From assembly GCA_963556145.1 (NCBI GenBank), contig OY744466.1:806001-870000 (forward strand): a stretch of 64,000 bases of DNA, in the 5' to 3' direction. Every line of letters starts with the position of its first letter. The first letter of the stretch is position 1. The notes beneath the pieces were generated by a model that was not told where the DNA came from, made no database searches, and saw only the letters and a program-made list of their open reading frames with translations. The DNA comes from Hygrocybe punicea (Eukaryota; Basidiomycota; Agaricomycetes; Agaricales; Hygrophoraceae). Shown here one piece after another: positions 46,008 through 58,071 of this stretch. Made by a program: the position numbers and the translations under genes.

Positions 46008-47916
46008 GCGTTGACCATGCCCGGATTCAGGACTTTCGAGGACAACGAGTCGATTAACGTGGCCTCCGTTGGACGTCTCCAGACAGTCAATGTAGTAACA
46101 AGTCACCCAAATTGCTTGCGTTTACTTGACTGATTTTTTTTGGTTCTTTCTTTCTGGCTTGCTAGTATGTCGTGGGTGCGTTTTTTTTCGCTGCACAGGC
46201 CTTGCGTACAACGTCGACCTGATCATGTCGTTCGTGAAGTTGCCAGTATGGTGTTATTGGTTAGTCGGTCCAGTTTTGCCTCATGCCTCATGCATGTCAT
46301 TGATTTGGCTCCACAGACATACGATTACTGTCTTACACTAGCAGACGAGGTGCGTCGTTCTTGGCGACTCTGTACTCGTCTGGAAAATTGAATGGTTTGT
46401 GTTTGGAACGTGTCTTTTCTATAATAGGTCCGTTTGGTCTGGACCTCAAAGTGCAACCTTATGAAGATCCTATACTTTCTTTCCCGATACCCTGCATTCA
46501 TCGATGTCGCCATGGCAGTGTATAGTAAGTGATATGGGATGAACTTTTGCATACGGGTTCTGATGCATTAGCTTGTCTGTTGTAGTCGACGTCACTCCCC
46601 ACTTACCAATCCAGGTGAGTTATGCTGGTCCTCGCGAATCTGAGTTCATTTGTCAACGATGCTTCCTGATCTAGTACTGTTTGCCTGTGAACAATATCCT
46701 GAGTTGTTCGTAACTGTTCTTATGAGACGGCTGTGGCCAGTGCACCCCCACACTAACTGCATCGAACACACTAGGGTTTACTATACTTGGAATCGGCATT
46801 GCAGAGTGTAAGCCACTCCTTTCTTGCTCGGCTTTTCCTCGCCATTCAGATCTCAATGCTTCATTTATTTGTCGCTATAGTGATCCTTGTATTACGTACC
46901 TTCGCATTGTGGTCCAGAAGTAAAAAGGTCTTGTATGGGTTGTTGTCGCTCTTGACGGTGGGTATCTTTTTCTTAGTCCGAAACGTGCTCATTCAACAAC
47001 CTTGTGTCAGGCTTTGTTTGTTCCATCTCTAGTCATTACCGCTATCTTTCTTCGTGCTATCATAGGTGAGTAATTTAAAGCAGCAAGACATGTGGGATGA
47101 CGCTGATATGTCATTTGGAAGCCCTCCCCGCACCTTATCCGTCGTACACTGGCTGCAATTTGGGAGGTGGCACCCCGATCATATTTTTCAATTTCGTGAT
47201 GCTGATTCTATTCGAGACTGGTAAGATCTAATACCACTCTTCACGAATCATCCTTATCGAAGATAATTGAATCCCCCAAGTCATCGCGAGCATGACAACA
47301 TACGGAGGGTACAAGAACCTCAGAGGCTCCCGAAGCCCATTGGCCATCACCCTGTACAGAGATGGAATACTCTTTTATTTCTGCCTATTCTGTGAGTGTG
47401 AAACGATACAAATCCAACGAATTTCTCCTCATTAAGACCTCCCAGTCATATCACTCTCCAACGTCCTGGTCCTTAGTTTGGGTCCCGTTCGTTGTTTTGT
47501 TTTTGTGGAAATTGGAGCAAGCTGATATCTGCCCATCATTTCAGGTCGAATATCAGAATCTCATCACTACGTCTGTTCCTGGTCTCTCCAAACACACACA
47601 CCTTACTCATCATTCCTTGCAGATTCCAACGAGTGATGCATAGCCTACTCTCCTGTCGCATCATACTCCATGCCAGGCAAATCAATCGCCCACTATTTGA
47701 CCCAACACCAGCCCAACACTAGTCCCGCTGCAATTTGCGCAACCTGAACTCCCCCCTCAGTCCCCTAGCACCTTGACCACGATGTCGGAAGCACATGTCA
47801 GTCTGAGATTGACTGAGTTGGTGGAAGGAGGCACAACCAGTCGCTTACAACCAAATCTTATGCATGCCCAAAAACATCTGTCGCCAAATAATCAAGACCT
47901 CACGCTCAACGTGTAA
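46008..47916 (+). CDS. DUF6533-type multi-pass membrane protein (many exons)
   Basis: From ATG 46008 (MPGFRTFEDNESIN) short exons encode YDYCLTLADE, then VRLVWTSKCNLMKILYFLSR and YPAFIDVAMAVY after an intron. This is the DUF6533 signature. Later exons give hydrophobic helices: FTILGIGIAE, VILVLRTFALWSRSKK, ALFVPSLVITAIFLRAII, IIFFNFVMLILFET, LYRDGILFYFCLF and RVMHSLLSCRIILHAR. The cytosolic tail ends at TAA 47914-47916. The layout matches the Agaricomycete DUF6533/seven-helix family of unknown function. One junction near 46215 could not be phased with confidence, so the gene may be damaged. It lies between two long foldback elements. Confidence 0.6.
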
Positions 47917-48199
47917 CCTTTCCACTGATAGTTCAAGAGGCAGCATTCTCGTACTAGTAGTACACATTTAAGTCAGCATGTCATTGATGCTAACCGAATA
48001 CGCGAAGCGATATGCAAGTAAGCTTAGAACCATTCCATGTCACTAGCAATCCTCTTGGATGTGTGTGATCACAGACATATCTACATCCTCGGTTCCCTGT
48101 CGAGTGGGGTTCAGAGTTTCTCAGGGTGATTTTAGATTAATCGTTATATGGTGTCGAAGGGGAACTCTAACCAGTTGGAATTGATAGAGGCAAGATGCA

Positions 48200-48892
48200 T
48201 TATTGCTATTTTCATATATAATGACATTTTGAAAAACAAATCTGGGAGGTCCTAGTAAAATGATAACTTGTGAAATACTGCACCAAATTACATAGTCTGA
48301 GAGGGATGGGTTGTCTATGTTCTAAGGGCCATCTTTCCCTCTATTTACAATTTCAAAATATGTGTTATATAAAAGGTTATAGGCGAATTGTTGATTTGAG
48401 TCATTGCAACTTGTACAATGAATATCTTTACAAGAAATGCTTGGATTGACATGGTTGTAGAGAGAAAGTTGATCTATTTCTCAAGAGCTACAAGGGCCCA
48501 TACTGCGTTTTCTTGTATTTTGGACTTTAGCAGATTATTGTAATGTTATTTATACAGAGGTCGTTTTTGTGTAATTCTCCTTCAAAATTTCAAAGTACAG
48601 AAAAACACAGTATGGGTTCTTGTAGCCCTTGAGAAATAGAACAACATTCTCTCTACAACCATGTCAATCCAAGTTGTACAAGTTGCAATGACTCAAATCA
48701 ACAATTCGCCTATAACCTTTTATATAACACATATTTTGAAATTGTAAATAGAGGGAAAGATGGCCCTTAGAACATAGACAACCCATCCCTCTCAGACTAT
48801 GTAATTTGGTGCAGTATTTCACAAGTTATCATTTTACTAGGACCTCCCAGATTTGTTTTTCAAAATGTCATTATATATGAAAACAGCAATAA
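48200..48892. mobile_element. Long foldback element, TTATTGCT ends
   Basis: Left arm 48200-48522 and right arm about 48588-48892 are reverse complements. The right arm lacks about 20 bp near the CAATCCAA junction. The ends read TTATTGCTATTTTCATATAT and complement, with TA flanking TTGCT...AGCAA. Internal units (TGTGAAATACTGCA near 48273 and AAGAAATGCTTGGAT near 48434, about 161 bp apart) match those of the other two long foldbacks. It is non-coding. Confidence 0.85.
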
Positions 48893-49019
48893 GATAGAGG
48901 TCATCCAAACTCAGCCAACTCCCTAACCCTAGGGTTAGTGCTTAGTAAGTGGCCAAAATGATGGATGAAAAAAAAACCAAATTAAGTTTTGTCTTCGGTA
49001 GCTCAGGACATTGTATCTA

Positions 49020-49205
49020 TAAAATTTTAACATCTCTTTTGGCCCTTTCAACCTCTTCAAGCTCAACCATAATAGTTTGAGGCAAGACCCGATGACCATG
49101 ATATTTTTTGTTGGCCCAAATGGCCATTTCACCATCAAGCCCCTTCCTATAAGTATCAATAAATCTTGCAGACTGATTGGCATATCTGTATGCTTTGTAT
49201 TGGCA
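49020..49205 (-). pseudogene. KDZ-type transposase, C-terminal fragment
   Basis: The minus frame reads YANQSARFIDTYRKGLDGEMA, IWANKKYHGHRVLP and VELEEVERAKRD. This matches the pattern RFMDAYRKGL...A.KKYRGHRVLP found near the C-terminus of Kyakuja-Dileera-Zisupton transposases of basidiomycetes. Only this tail is recognisable. The upstream frame to 49640 contains stops, and its identity is unclear. Confidence 0.55.
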
Positions 49206-50342
49206 GGTTGCATTTTATTGTAATCCCACGACTTCACTGGGATTTTAGAGCCTTCAAGGAATTTGTCGAAGGATTCCTGGAGCCATGCTCTAAACACAGT
49301 GAGCTCAGCTTCATTTCAGACTTCCACATGATTCACTGGATCCTGCAGTGTCCAGGCTTTCAAGGGATGAATTTGAAGGTAAAAATGAATTTGAAGGTAA
49401 AAATGAATTGTCAGGAAGGCTTTCAGGTTCCATGATTTGTTCTCGCACGTCTGGACTGATTTTCTGGTGAATGTTCAGTCAAGTTGTGTTGCACAGGCCA
49501 AAGTCACACACCTTTTGGGCAAATTTCCCTAGATTTATGATCTGTTTCTTTGCTCCAATCTTCCTTGGTGCCATGGTGAGTTAGTTGGGCCTGTTTTGAC
49601 CACACACCATCCTCAATGCACCTCATCCCCTCTCACCCAGTGGAGTTTGAACCACCCTCGGGAGATTCTGAATGTGGCAAATATTCCAATGCAATTGTTT
49701 TTTCATTGTTAAATCACTTGTAAATGTCTTGAAGAACAATTTACAAAAAAAAAATTTTGATGTTGAGTTGGACATTGAGACCATAATTTTGAAAAGTGAA
49801 AACATAGAATTATAGAATGACATGTCAGGAATAAATCTATGGTTTCACACTCCAGAAGTGAGCCTGAGGTTGCAGCGTCATTGATAATTCTTAGTAGGTT
49901 GTAAATGTATGTAGGCATATAGATAAGAATGATACATTGAAAATCAACCAATCAGAATATCAGCAGTACTCTCATCAATGTCAATATCAATGTCTTCCTC
50001 TCCCTCAGCATTGAGATCCAGCAATTCATATAACTCAAGTTCCTCATTGAAACTGTGTCGCACTCATTTTGCATAGCTATCCACCCAAAACCTATCAAGA
50101 TTGTCCTCATTGACCAAGCATGTGTGGTGGTTCACCAACTCCCAAAGTTCACTCACAACATCCTCAGTGTCTGATTCCAAGCCAGTTGACTGTTGAATGC
50201 TCATTGCAGGATAGAATGAGAGCAGTATTTCTTGTGATGTTGCATTTTCAGGTGTTGCATTTTTGGGAAGTGCTGCTGCATCTGTGTGTGTAACAAACCT
50301 TTGTTTGAGATGCTTGTTTGTTTGTTTCTCCAGATGGCCATC

Positions 50343-52002
50343 TGTTACGGATCGCTTCTGCAGCGGGCTCTGGCAACAATCAACTTAACTAGGGATCGGA
50401 TTCCAGAGGAGAGGAGAGCAGTTTTCATTGTTGCTTACAGCTAAGACAACACTGCTAAGAAGGGGGGGTCAAGGTCTATGTCATTGCAAGCCGTGGGGGT
50501 TACCCAAAACAAGATGAGTCTGCCCCAAGAACCAGACTAAACGTAAAGAAAGGAAAAGAAAAAAAAGTCCGAACCAACAACAAGAACAGTATATATAGTG
50601 ACTGGTCTTGAGGGGAGGTAAATAGAAATACAACCATGAAGCCACAACATGTCCAACTCTACCATGTGTTCACCATGAGGTGTACATGAGGCGTCCTCAT
50701 GTCGATGTTCTCATGATCCAACTGGAGGCCTGGGTGTCATTGAGGATAGAAGAGGTCCGGATGACTCGGATGATTTGTCATCAGATCATGTGACATGCAG
50801 AATTGCCCATTCGGGGTCCACACTTGCTGTAATGGGCAAGTGCGCAGTTTGGCAAGTGCATTGCACAGTCGGGTCGAAGATGGGTATCGTCCAGTGTGGG
50901 GTTGGTGATGAGAGTGTCCTGAGGTAGCGTGGATATAGCAGCAAGGTCGGTATAAAGGAAAACAAAGGAATGTATGGAGGGAAAACCAACTAGGATGGTG
51001 GGATAGTCGAGGTCAGACATGTGAACAGCATAAGCTGTACCAGATGACGATGCTTGTGTCAATGACGTATCGAGGGGCGGTGTCTTGTCCTGTGTGTGGA
51101 ACAACGAGGACCACCTGATGTTGGTATTTGTCCAAGAAAGGGTATCATTGTAAACGAGTGTGGGAGGTATCAAGATTATAGATGGAAAAGGATAAATGAA
51201 CGTGGGTCCAGGTTTTGAGTCATGGCATGAGTGACAAGCTGTGGGAACAAGTCATCGGGTACTGCATTGAAGTGGTGTCATGCGAACAATATACAATAGG
51301 GGTTGGTTCACTGTTTGGGAAGTCGTATGGTCTGTGGTCGAAGTCCAAAAGAGTATGCTCCGGCGATGGTTGGATTAGAGAGAACAGTGAAATGTCTCGT
51401 GATTGGGGATTGTTCAGAGTTTGCATGCAGGTGAGGAATGTCGTCGGATTGTCAGGGAGGATAATGGTAGGCACAGGGTATGAATATGGAAACCAAATAT
51501 CCGAGAATGGCAATTGTCAATTATGTGTCGATATATTGTCAAGGTGGAAGTTGGATGTATCAATGGCGGAAGGGCGTCTATGCCAAAGATAGATCATGAT
51601 GATGTAGAAACCGATCAGGAAGGTGATGGCAATGCTGCCGATAACAATTACAGTAATGAGCTGTGTCGGGAGTACAACCATTGTGATCGGTTTGTCATGG
51701 GATAGAGTAAACAAGATATCGAAGGGAAAAGACAATGTCGGTGATGTCCATCGGCAAGGAGACTATTCGGGTACAACAAGGTCATGTGGGATATGTCCAT
51801 GGTCGGTCTGGATTGTTCTAGAAGAAGGGACAAAAAGAGAACAAGAATAAGAAAATACAAGGATGTCCAAATGAAGAAACAATGATGTTGAAACAAAGAC
51901 AAAGGACAAAATGAAATGAAAAAGGAAGGTGTGCAGTGCAGAATCATCATGGTGGGTATCGGAATGGGCATCGGGGTTGGAAGCGGAGTTGGAAACGTAA
52001 CA
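50343..52002. mobile_element. 1.66-kb LTR-like element inserted in the hAT transposase
   Basis: TGTTACGG...CGTAACA is flanked by the perfect 5-bp duplication CCATC (50338-50342 and 52003-52007). TG...CA ends and a 5-bp duplication indicate an LTR element. No pol genes are present and no second internal copy of the start was found, so this is best read as a long solo LTR. The first 330 bp recur at 60820-61145. It contains minus-strand open frames (next entry). Confidence 0.75.
50781..51735 (-). other. Open frames with a transmembrane segment inside the LTR-like element
   Basis: From 51735 a 72-codon frame has one strong hydrophobic helix (LITVIVIGSIAITFLIGFYI) followed by LWHRRPS, like a single-pass membrane protein. 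It continues in the same frame past a stop at 51517 (to 51220), and a further frame lies at 51173-50781. Composition is protein-like but I recognise nothing. It may be a captured or element-encoded gene, now broken. Confidence 0.35.
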
Positions 52003-54130
52003 CCATCCCGAATATGCATCTTGAGTTCACTGATCACCGTGAGAGTGTCATCACCAAGATGGTTTCAGAGCTTTGTAAGGGTAGCACCAAAGACATTAAA
52101 TAGCCATTCACAGGATGTGGAATTTGCTGAAATTGCGAGTAATCATTGAGTGAGAAGGATAAATGGGGGAGGAGGTTGTCCTGGAAATGAAAAATCCTGG
52201 TATACTGCAAGAGGGTCAGGGCTTTCGTTCTTTGGTGATTAGTTAGTATAATAACCCTGCATGGAACAACAGAAGAGGTAATACCTTTCTATCTGCACCA
52301 ACCTGCGCAATCATGCATTGCTGCTTCAGGCATTGGAAAAAGCCCTTGTGGCCAAGATATTCTGTGATTTGCAAGTGGAATTTGGTAGGTGGCTTGGCAC
52401 AATAAAAACAAACCCAAAGGTGATGCAAAAGTGCATGAATTCCAGCATTGTTCAAGAAATGGAGTGCAGAAAATGGGGATGTTTGGTAGAAGGGATTGAA
52501 AATGACAGCAGTGAGGAAAGTCTCCTGGTCAGCCTTTGCCCAACATTTCTCGATACTTTCAATGATAGCCTCATGACCCACAGAGTCCTGAGGATCTTCA
52601 AATGCTTTGTACTGCATCACAAGGAAGCCAAATGTTAACAAAACCTGTTCAATGCGACAAAACAAAGCTTGTGTGATGTTGGCTGCGAGAGTGAGCAGTT
52701 CTAGCTTGCATTTGATGCTGTTGTTAGACAGTCATGAATGGCTGGGCAAAAATGAACCATGCTATTGCATGCCAGAACAATGGATTCTTGATCATGGCAA
52801 TCATTTCCTTTTTGCTTTCACATCACTAATCGCAATCAATTTGTCATTTGGAGCTTGGGCTTCATCAGCGTAGATAACACTCATCAAGGATGGCTGCAAT
52901 TCAAGTAGTTATTTGAATGCCATGAAGTGAGAGGTCCACTGCATGAGAACAGCACAAATGACAGCCTTGGCAGTACTGGTCACATCAATTTGAGCCTTTC
53001 AAAGTATTGCAAGTAGGTTGGTTTTACTTCAGAGCCAGGCAATGAGGTTTGTTGCACTCTCTAAGTATTCCAATGATGGATCCTCTGACTTGAAAAGTCC
53101 ACAACAACAAGGTTTATCTGTGATCAATAAAGTCAGGGTGATGACTGTGCTTGCAGAGGCAATAGACCTGGTGTGCATAAAAATCCAGCAGTATCAACCA
53201 TGGATATTTGATACCTAGGAGCCATCGGGCCTTCCATGACTCTCCTGAGGCATCTGTTACAATAGCTAACACCTCAGTTCCCCATTCATCATGTATGGTA
53301 TCCATAACTTCTTCGAGGTGTTTCATTAAGTTCTCAGCTGTTTTACATTCTGCAGTCTGCAGAAGCATTGTGAACTCGCACGGTGCAAACCTGGAGATTT
53401 AAGATTATAACATCAGACAAAATGCACATGAGAAGTGCACTTTTCTGTCAGTAGTGATCATAAATGTGATAAGGTGATGGCTGTTCTGGCCAGTCCATCC
53501 ATCTGCTTGCAAAGTGGCATTGCACCCTTTCATAGCTGCTTTTGCTTCCTTTGAAACAGCAGCGGAAAGAATGTGGCAAGTGAGGGTCTTTTGGGAGGGG
53601 GTTTTTGCTGATGGCAGGAACTCATTGCATATGTCAAGCCATTCAGGGTTATCAACCCAAGCAAGCAGCAAGTTGGCAGATACAGTCAGGCATATTAAAC
53701 ATGATTCAAAACTCTGCTGCCTTGCGGGGGTCCATGCAAAGCCTGGGTCTCCCCAACTAAGCTGCTGTGACAAAACATGTCTACCGTGGGCTGGAAAGTG
53801 GTTGACAAGCCTGTGAATGCTGCTGAGAAAATCCTCAGGATGAAGCGGAGTCTGATGGCATAAGATTTCCCAGAAAATCTGTTCCAACAAGTGACTCAGA
53901 GTGATATGAGATTGCAGGAGAAGGAGGAAAACCAAGCGGAAGCATATCAGTGTTCTGTTCAAGCACCCAGGACTGTATTCCAGGAGCAACAGAAGGGCCT
54001 GCAATTGGTGAATGGCTATGAAAAACATTTGGAAGTCAGGGGACTCTTAGGCCAGGATCAACAGCAGCATGGCGGCGGCTTCGGGGAGAGCTTGGATGTC
54101 TCTCACGATATTCTGCTAATGCCCTAGCTT

Positions 54131-54561
54131 TGACAGCATCATTTTTGTTCAGTGCAGTTTCATAGATAGTTCAGCAGAGTGGTTGCAGCTGATCGAAGCC
54201 ATCCTCGCAACTCACTTTTTGATTCTGTTGACCATACTAGAAACAATAATTCATCAAGACATTGAGAGCAGAAGAGAAATGCCATACAGTCATCCTCAAT
54301 CTGTTTAGAATCTTGAACAATCTGTATTCAGCCAAGATTAACATCTTCCTGGTCCTTTAGCTAAAGAAATGCAATGTCTCTATAAAAGCACTTCACACAG
54401 TATACCTTCACCTTGGCAGAGGCCCCAGTACCAATGTAAGCTAGTGGCTCTTTTGCAATGAGGCCAGGGTGGTCATGATATTGTTCTCTCCACTATCCTT
54501 GAGACTTGGACTTGGTGCTTTGGGGCATTGATAGTGGATCACCAATGCTTACTATGCTTCC
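54131..54561. other. hAT transposase upstream region, no clear domain
   Basis: The 5' part or promoter of the hAT gene should be here, but I could not read a continuous frame or a BED-type zinc finger. Confidence 0.3.
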
Positions 54562-55366
54562 TGACACCGTGACTAGCACTGATAGCAATGATATGCAATA
54601 TATGTAGCTATAAGAAGGGAAATCCTACAACTACTAAAGGTGAAAAGGTGCAAGGAAGCTTCAGAAAGCCTACACTAGTATAGGAAATGAAGGAGAATGA
54701 ATAGAAGTGGATGAGAAACTCAAGAGAAGTGCTGCGATCAAAACTGAAGTGGTGCGATCAAAATCGAAGAGTTGCGATAAAATCAAAAGTCGCAGTGAGT
54801 GAGAAGGGTCAGACAGTGAGAGAATGTGATGGAATGTGAAGAGAATGGAACTAGGATGAAGGGGAAGCTCTGAGATGAAGGGGGAATGACATTCTGTCTT
54901 GATTCTCTGGGGGTTCTCTGTCTAGTGGCTCATACAGGCAGGTATATAAGCTGTCAGGACAAAGGAAAGGATGATACTAAAAGGAGATATATGAGATAAA
55001 GGGCATATAGGAGAAAGGATAGGTAGAGAGAATGGTAAATGAATAGAGAGAACAAAGGAAATACTTCAAAGTGCGATAACTAAATATCTCCAAAGTCGCA
55101 GAAGATTGCAATAGTTGCGATGTGATCAGAAGGTCAAAGAGTGGTAAGTCGCATCAAATCCCAAAGAATTGCAAAATATATAAAATCAGAGCTCAGGATG
55201 GTGCATATCAGCGATAATGAAGTGGATCAATTGAAGGTGCATACTAGATACACTGGTGTGTTTATATTGACCTTGATGTAACCAGTCATAACCGGTCACT
55301 GACCAGTCATCATTGGTCATATTGTCAATGACCTGACTATGGTAATATGATCATGACTGTCCAACA
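54562..55366. mobile_element. Possible solo LTR (805 bp)
   Basis: On the minus strand the segment starts TGTTGGACAGTCATG and ends GGTGTCA, with TG...CA ends and a copia-like first hexamer. It is rich in GCGATNA words. The flanking five bases (CTTCC and CTACG) do not match well, so the ends or the identity may be wrong. Confidence 0.3.
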
Positions 55367-56600
55367 CTACGTTGTTTGGTTTTCTCATTTTGGGCAAGCT
55401 TCGTGATGGAGAGATTTGATCACATGATCTGATTGTTGGCTCCAGGCCATCACAATGGCAGCAAATCAATTTGAATATCATATGAGCCTTACAACCAAAA
55501 AAGGCAGGTCATTGATTTCTCTCTTGTGCTGAGAGTGAGCCTTGCTGAAATGTGGTTAATAGTTGACTAAAAGTATCTAAGTATGCAGGTAGAATAGAAA
55601 ATGAACCTTGTAATCTCCCCAAACTGCAAGTAAATATAACAGCATTGCTAAAAAAGGACATTGTGAGACCGTGGTTCCAATTCATGTGGCCACGTGGCCT
55701 TAATCGCACAAATAATAAAAGTGCATTTGTCATGTTATAGACCAGGGGCCTTTAGTGTTTCTGGCTCGATACTGGTGTGTGTTGCAGAAAAAAAAAAAAA
55801 AATTTAAATTTAAAAAAAATTGCTTTTACCTGGGGTTCAGACTTTGCACCCTGTCCATGACATACAACTAAATAAATTCCTATAAAATTCTAAGATGTTC
55901 TCCACATATCCTGCTATAACTTTGCCTGCAAAAGCTAAGGATTTCAAGCTAAATTAGAATCATGGTTGAATATTCATAAAATGTTGTCAGTAAATTAATA
56001 CTGAGTCCAGTTGAACTCAAAATGCTTCGCCTTTGCAGGAGGACTTGTTGTACATCATGTGGAGAGATATGTGGAAAGTCCTGGAAATTTATTGAGTAGT
56101 ATATGAAGACAAATTTACCAAATCCATGAGTTGCTGAAAACCTTATGCTGTTTGGTTTGACAAAGAATTTTTGGCAACTAATTTGTTCTAAATAAAATCT
56201 CTCTAGAGTAAAGGTAGTAGTGTGAGGCTAATAGAAAACATGAGGGATGTTTTGAGAATTTCATATGCCATTATTGTGAAGATATAGTCAACATCCCACA
56301 TTGTACAAGTTACTGAGCAAGCTGCAGTATGTTGACTTTAACATAAGAGCAGCTTTACATTTCATATTTTTAAAATATTTGATGTTTTCTCCAGGTCCTA
56401 CACTACAATTCACATCTATACTTCAAAGAGATTTGACTACATCTCTGCTCAAGAAAAATCAAATACAAAACACTGGAAATGCTTGGTATTCTGCTTTAAA
56501 TCATTCATGGTGCTGGCATGGCAGGATACAGAAGTTAGAATACCGCAGCTATAATAATAGATCGAGTTTAAAAAATAATTTTACTCAAGTCTAATAGATG
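55367..56600. other. AT-rich, no gene seen
   Basis: It contains an A/T homopolymer cluster near 55790-55820 and short open frames only. Confidence 0.4.
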
Positions 56601-56889
56601 AGAGCACCTCGCTTTGCATGCTGCTATTGCCTCATGCATCCCACCTACATAGCTTCACCATATCCCCTCTTATGGGCATAATCCCTACTTATAGGCACAT
56701 CACCTTTTTTATAGAGTGTATCAACCTTTCCCTACCTCCAGGTGAACCCATAACCACATCGGGAAACAGGAGCTGTCTCACCCTCTTGTTTCCTCACTGC
56801 ATTCGTTCACCCAGGTAGCGTATTCCTTCATGCTCTATTCCATATTCTTTACTACCACGGGAACATCCCCCTCACTCTCTTCAAGTCAG

Positions 56890-58071
56890 ATGTCTCACAA
56901 GTATACTGCTGCATGCCCCTTCACTTCTTGTACCAGGATAAGCAGATTGTAACGATCAATGGAGAGCGCCATGTTGACTGGAACAACAATTTTGGGAACT
57001 GAGGCGCTTATCTCATCTGGGCCGCTTTCATGGCTCTTGTCATATGAATAGCCATGTACATCCAGCACCTGGCCAACCTCTTCACTTACATGGATGACAC
57101 CTTCTCCTTTGAAATCACAGGCCACCTCACTTACTACCCTCCATATAACAGCTTCTACCCCTACAAGCAGACCCAGCTCCTCCTCCTTTGGGATGAGTTC
57201 GGGCTGCCTCACAAGAAGGCAAAACAAGAGTTTGGTGACACCCTTATAATCATCGGCTTCCTCTGTGACACTAATGTGATGACTTTCACAATGGTTCCAG
57301 AGGCTTGCCTGGACTTACTTGGTGCGATCATGGAATTCATCACCACACCTGGTGGTGGGCGCCGACATTCCCTATGAAAATTTCAGCATATGGCCGGTTG
57401 GGTGAACTGGTCACTCAACATCTTCCCATTGCTCCGCCCTCACTTTCAAACCTATATGACAAGATGGCCGGAAAGACGAACTCTGATGCCTTCATCTTCT
57501 TAAACAAAGCTGTCACCAATGACCTCTTCTGGCTCCACCACCGCATTGAGTCTGCACCCAGCATTCGTTTACTGAATGCTGCCATCTGGGACCTAATTGA
57601 TGCGGACTTGACAATCTTTGGAGATGCATGTCTCTCTGGCCTCGGCTTCATGTACCCATCAACCGGCCTCACCTTTCAACACCTTCCCCCATCAGACACA
57701 CCAGCGAACAACATTTTCTACCTCGAGGCCCTTGTTGTCCTCTGGGCACTAAGCCATGCCACCGCCTCCTCCTTCACTGGTTGCCTGGTCATTTATACCA
57801 ACAGCAGCAACACCTTTGACATCTTCAACACACTCAGTGCAAAACCAGTCTACAACGAGATACTCAAGCTTGCAGTGGACCTGATGATCACCCATGGCAT
57901 CGATTTGAGGGTATGCCTGGTTGAAGGTGCCTTGAATATTGTTGCCGATGCCCTCTCTTGTGACTGCCTCAACATTGCACTCTGGCACCAGCCTAACCTC
58001 CAGCTCCACATCCACCCCCTTCCACAATTTTCACAACCCCCTCGACTGCAGCTGGGGGCATCCACACAGTG
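56890..58071 (+). pseudogene. Reverse transcriptase and RNase H of element 2
   Basis: The frame reads KSDVSQVYCCMPLHF, TINGERHVD, GAYLIWAAFMALV and YMDDTFSF (the RT active-site YMDD, codons from 57087). Then come FGLPHKKAKQEFGDTLIIIGF and PGGGRRHSL. RNase H follows: LTIFGDACLSGLGF, YLEALVVLWAL, VIYTNSSNTFDIF and EGALNIVADALS. TGA at 57000 and 57375 fall at expected Arg, and the TGA at 57046 before IAMY probably replaces Trp. The frame ends at 58069-58071 next to the recombinase frame. Upstream sequence to 56600 is recognisable only as a degraded RT. Confidence 0.8.

Larger units (their letters stand above)
49950..54130 (-). pseudogene. hAT transposase, decayed and split by an LTR-like element
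   Basis: Blocks in order: ANLLLAWVDNPEWLDICNEF, FLPSAKTPSQKTL, NATLQADGWTGQNSHHL (catalytic Asp region), LEEVMDTIHDEWGTEVLAI with VTDASGESWKARWLL (DUF659-like), SIEKCWAKADQETFLTAVI, NPFYQTSPF, then SANSTSCEWLFNVFG and SELKMHIRDG of the C-terminal dimerisation region near 52010. At 52002 the insertion begins. The tail HLEKQTNKHLKQRFV...LDRFWVDSYAK to ELELYELLDL resumes at 50337. Stops TGA at 52065 and 50064 are at expected Arg. The N-terminal zinc finger was not identified. This is a possible relative of the enzyme moving the hAT-type elements, but not demonstrably so. Confidence 0.85.
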
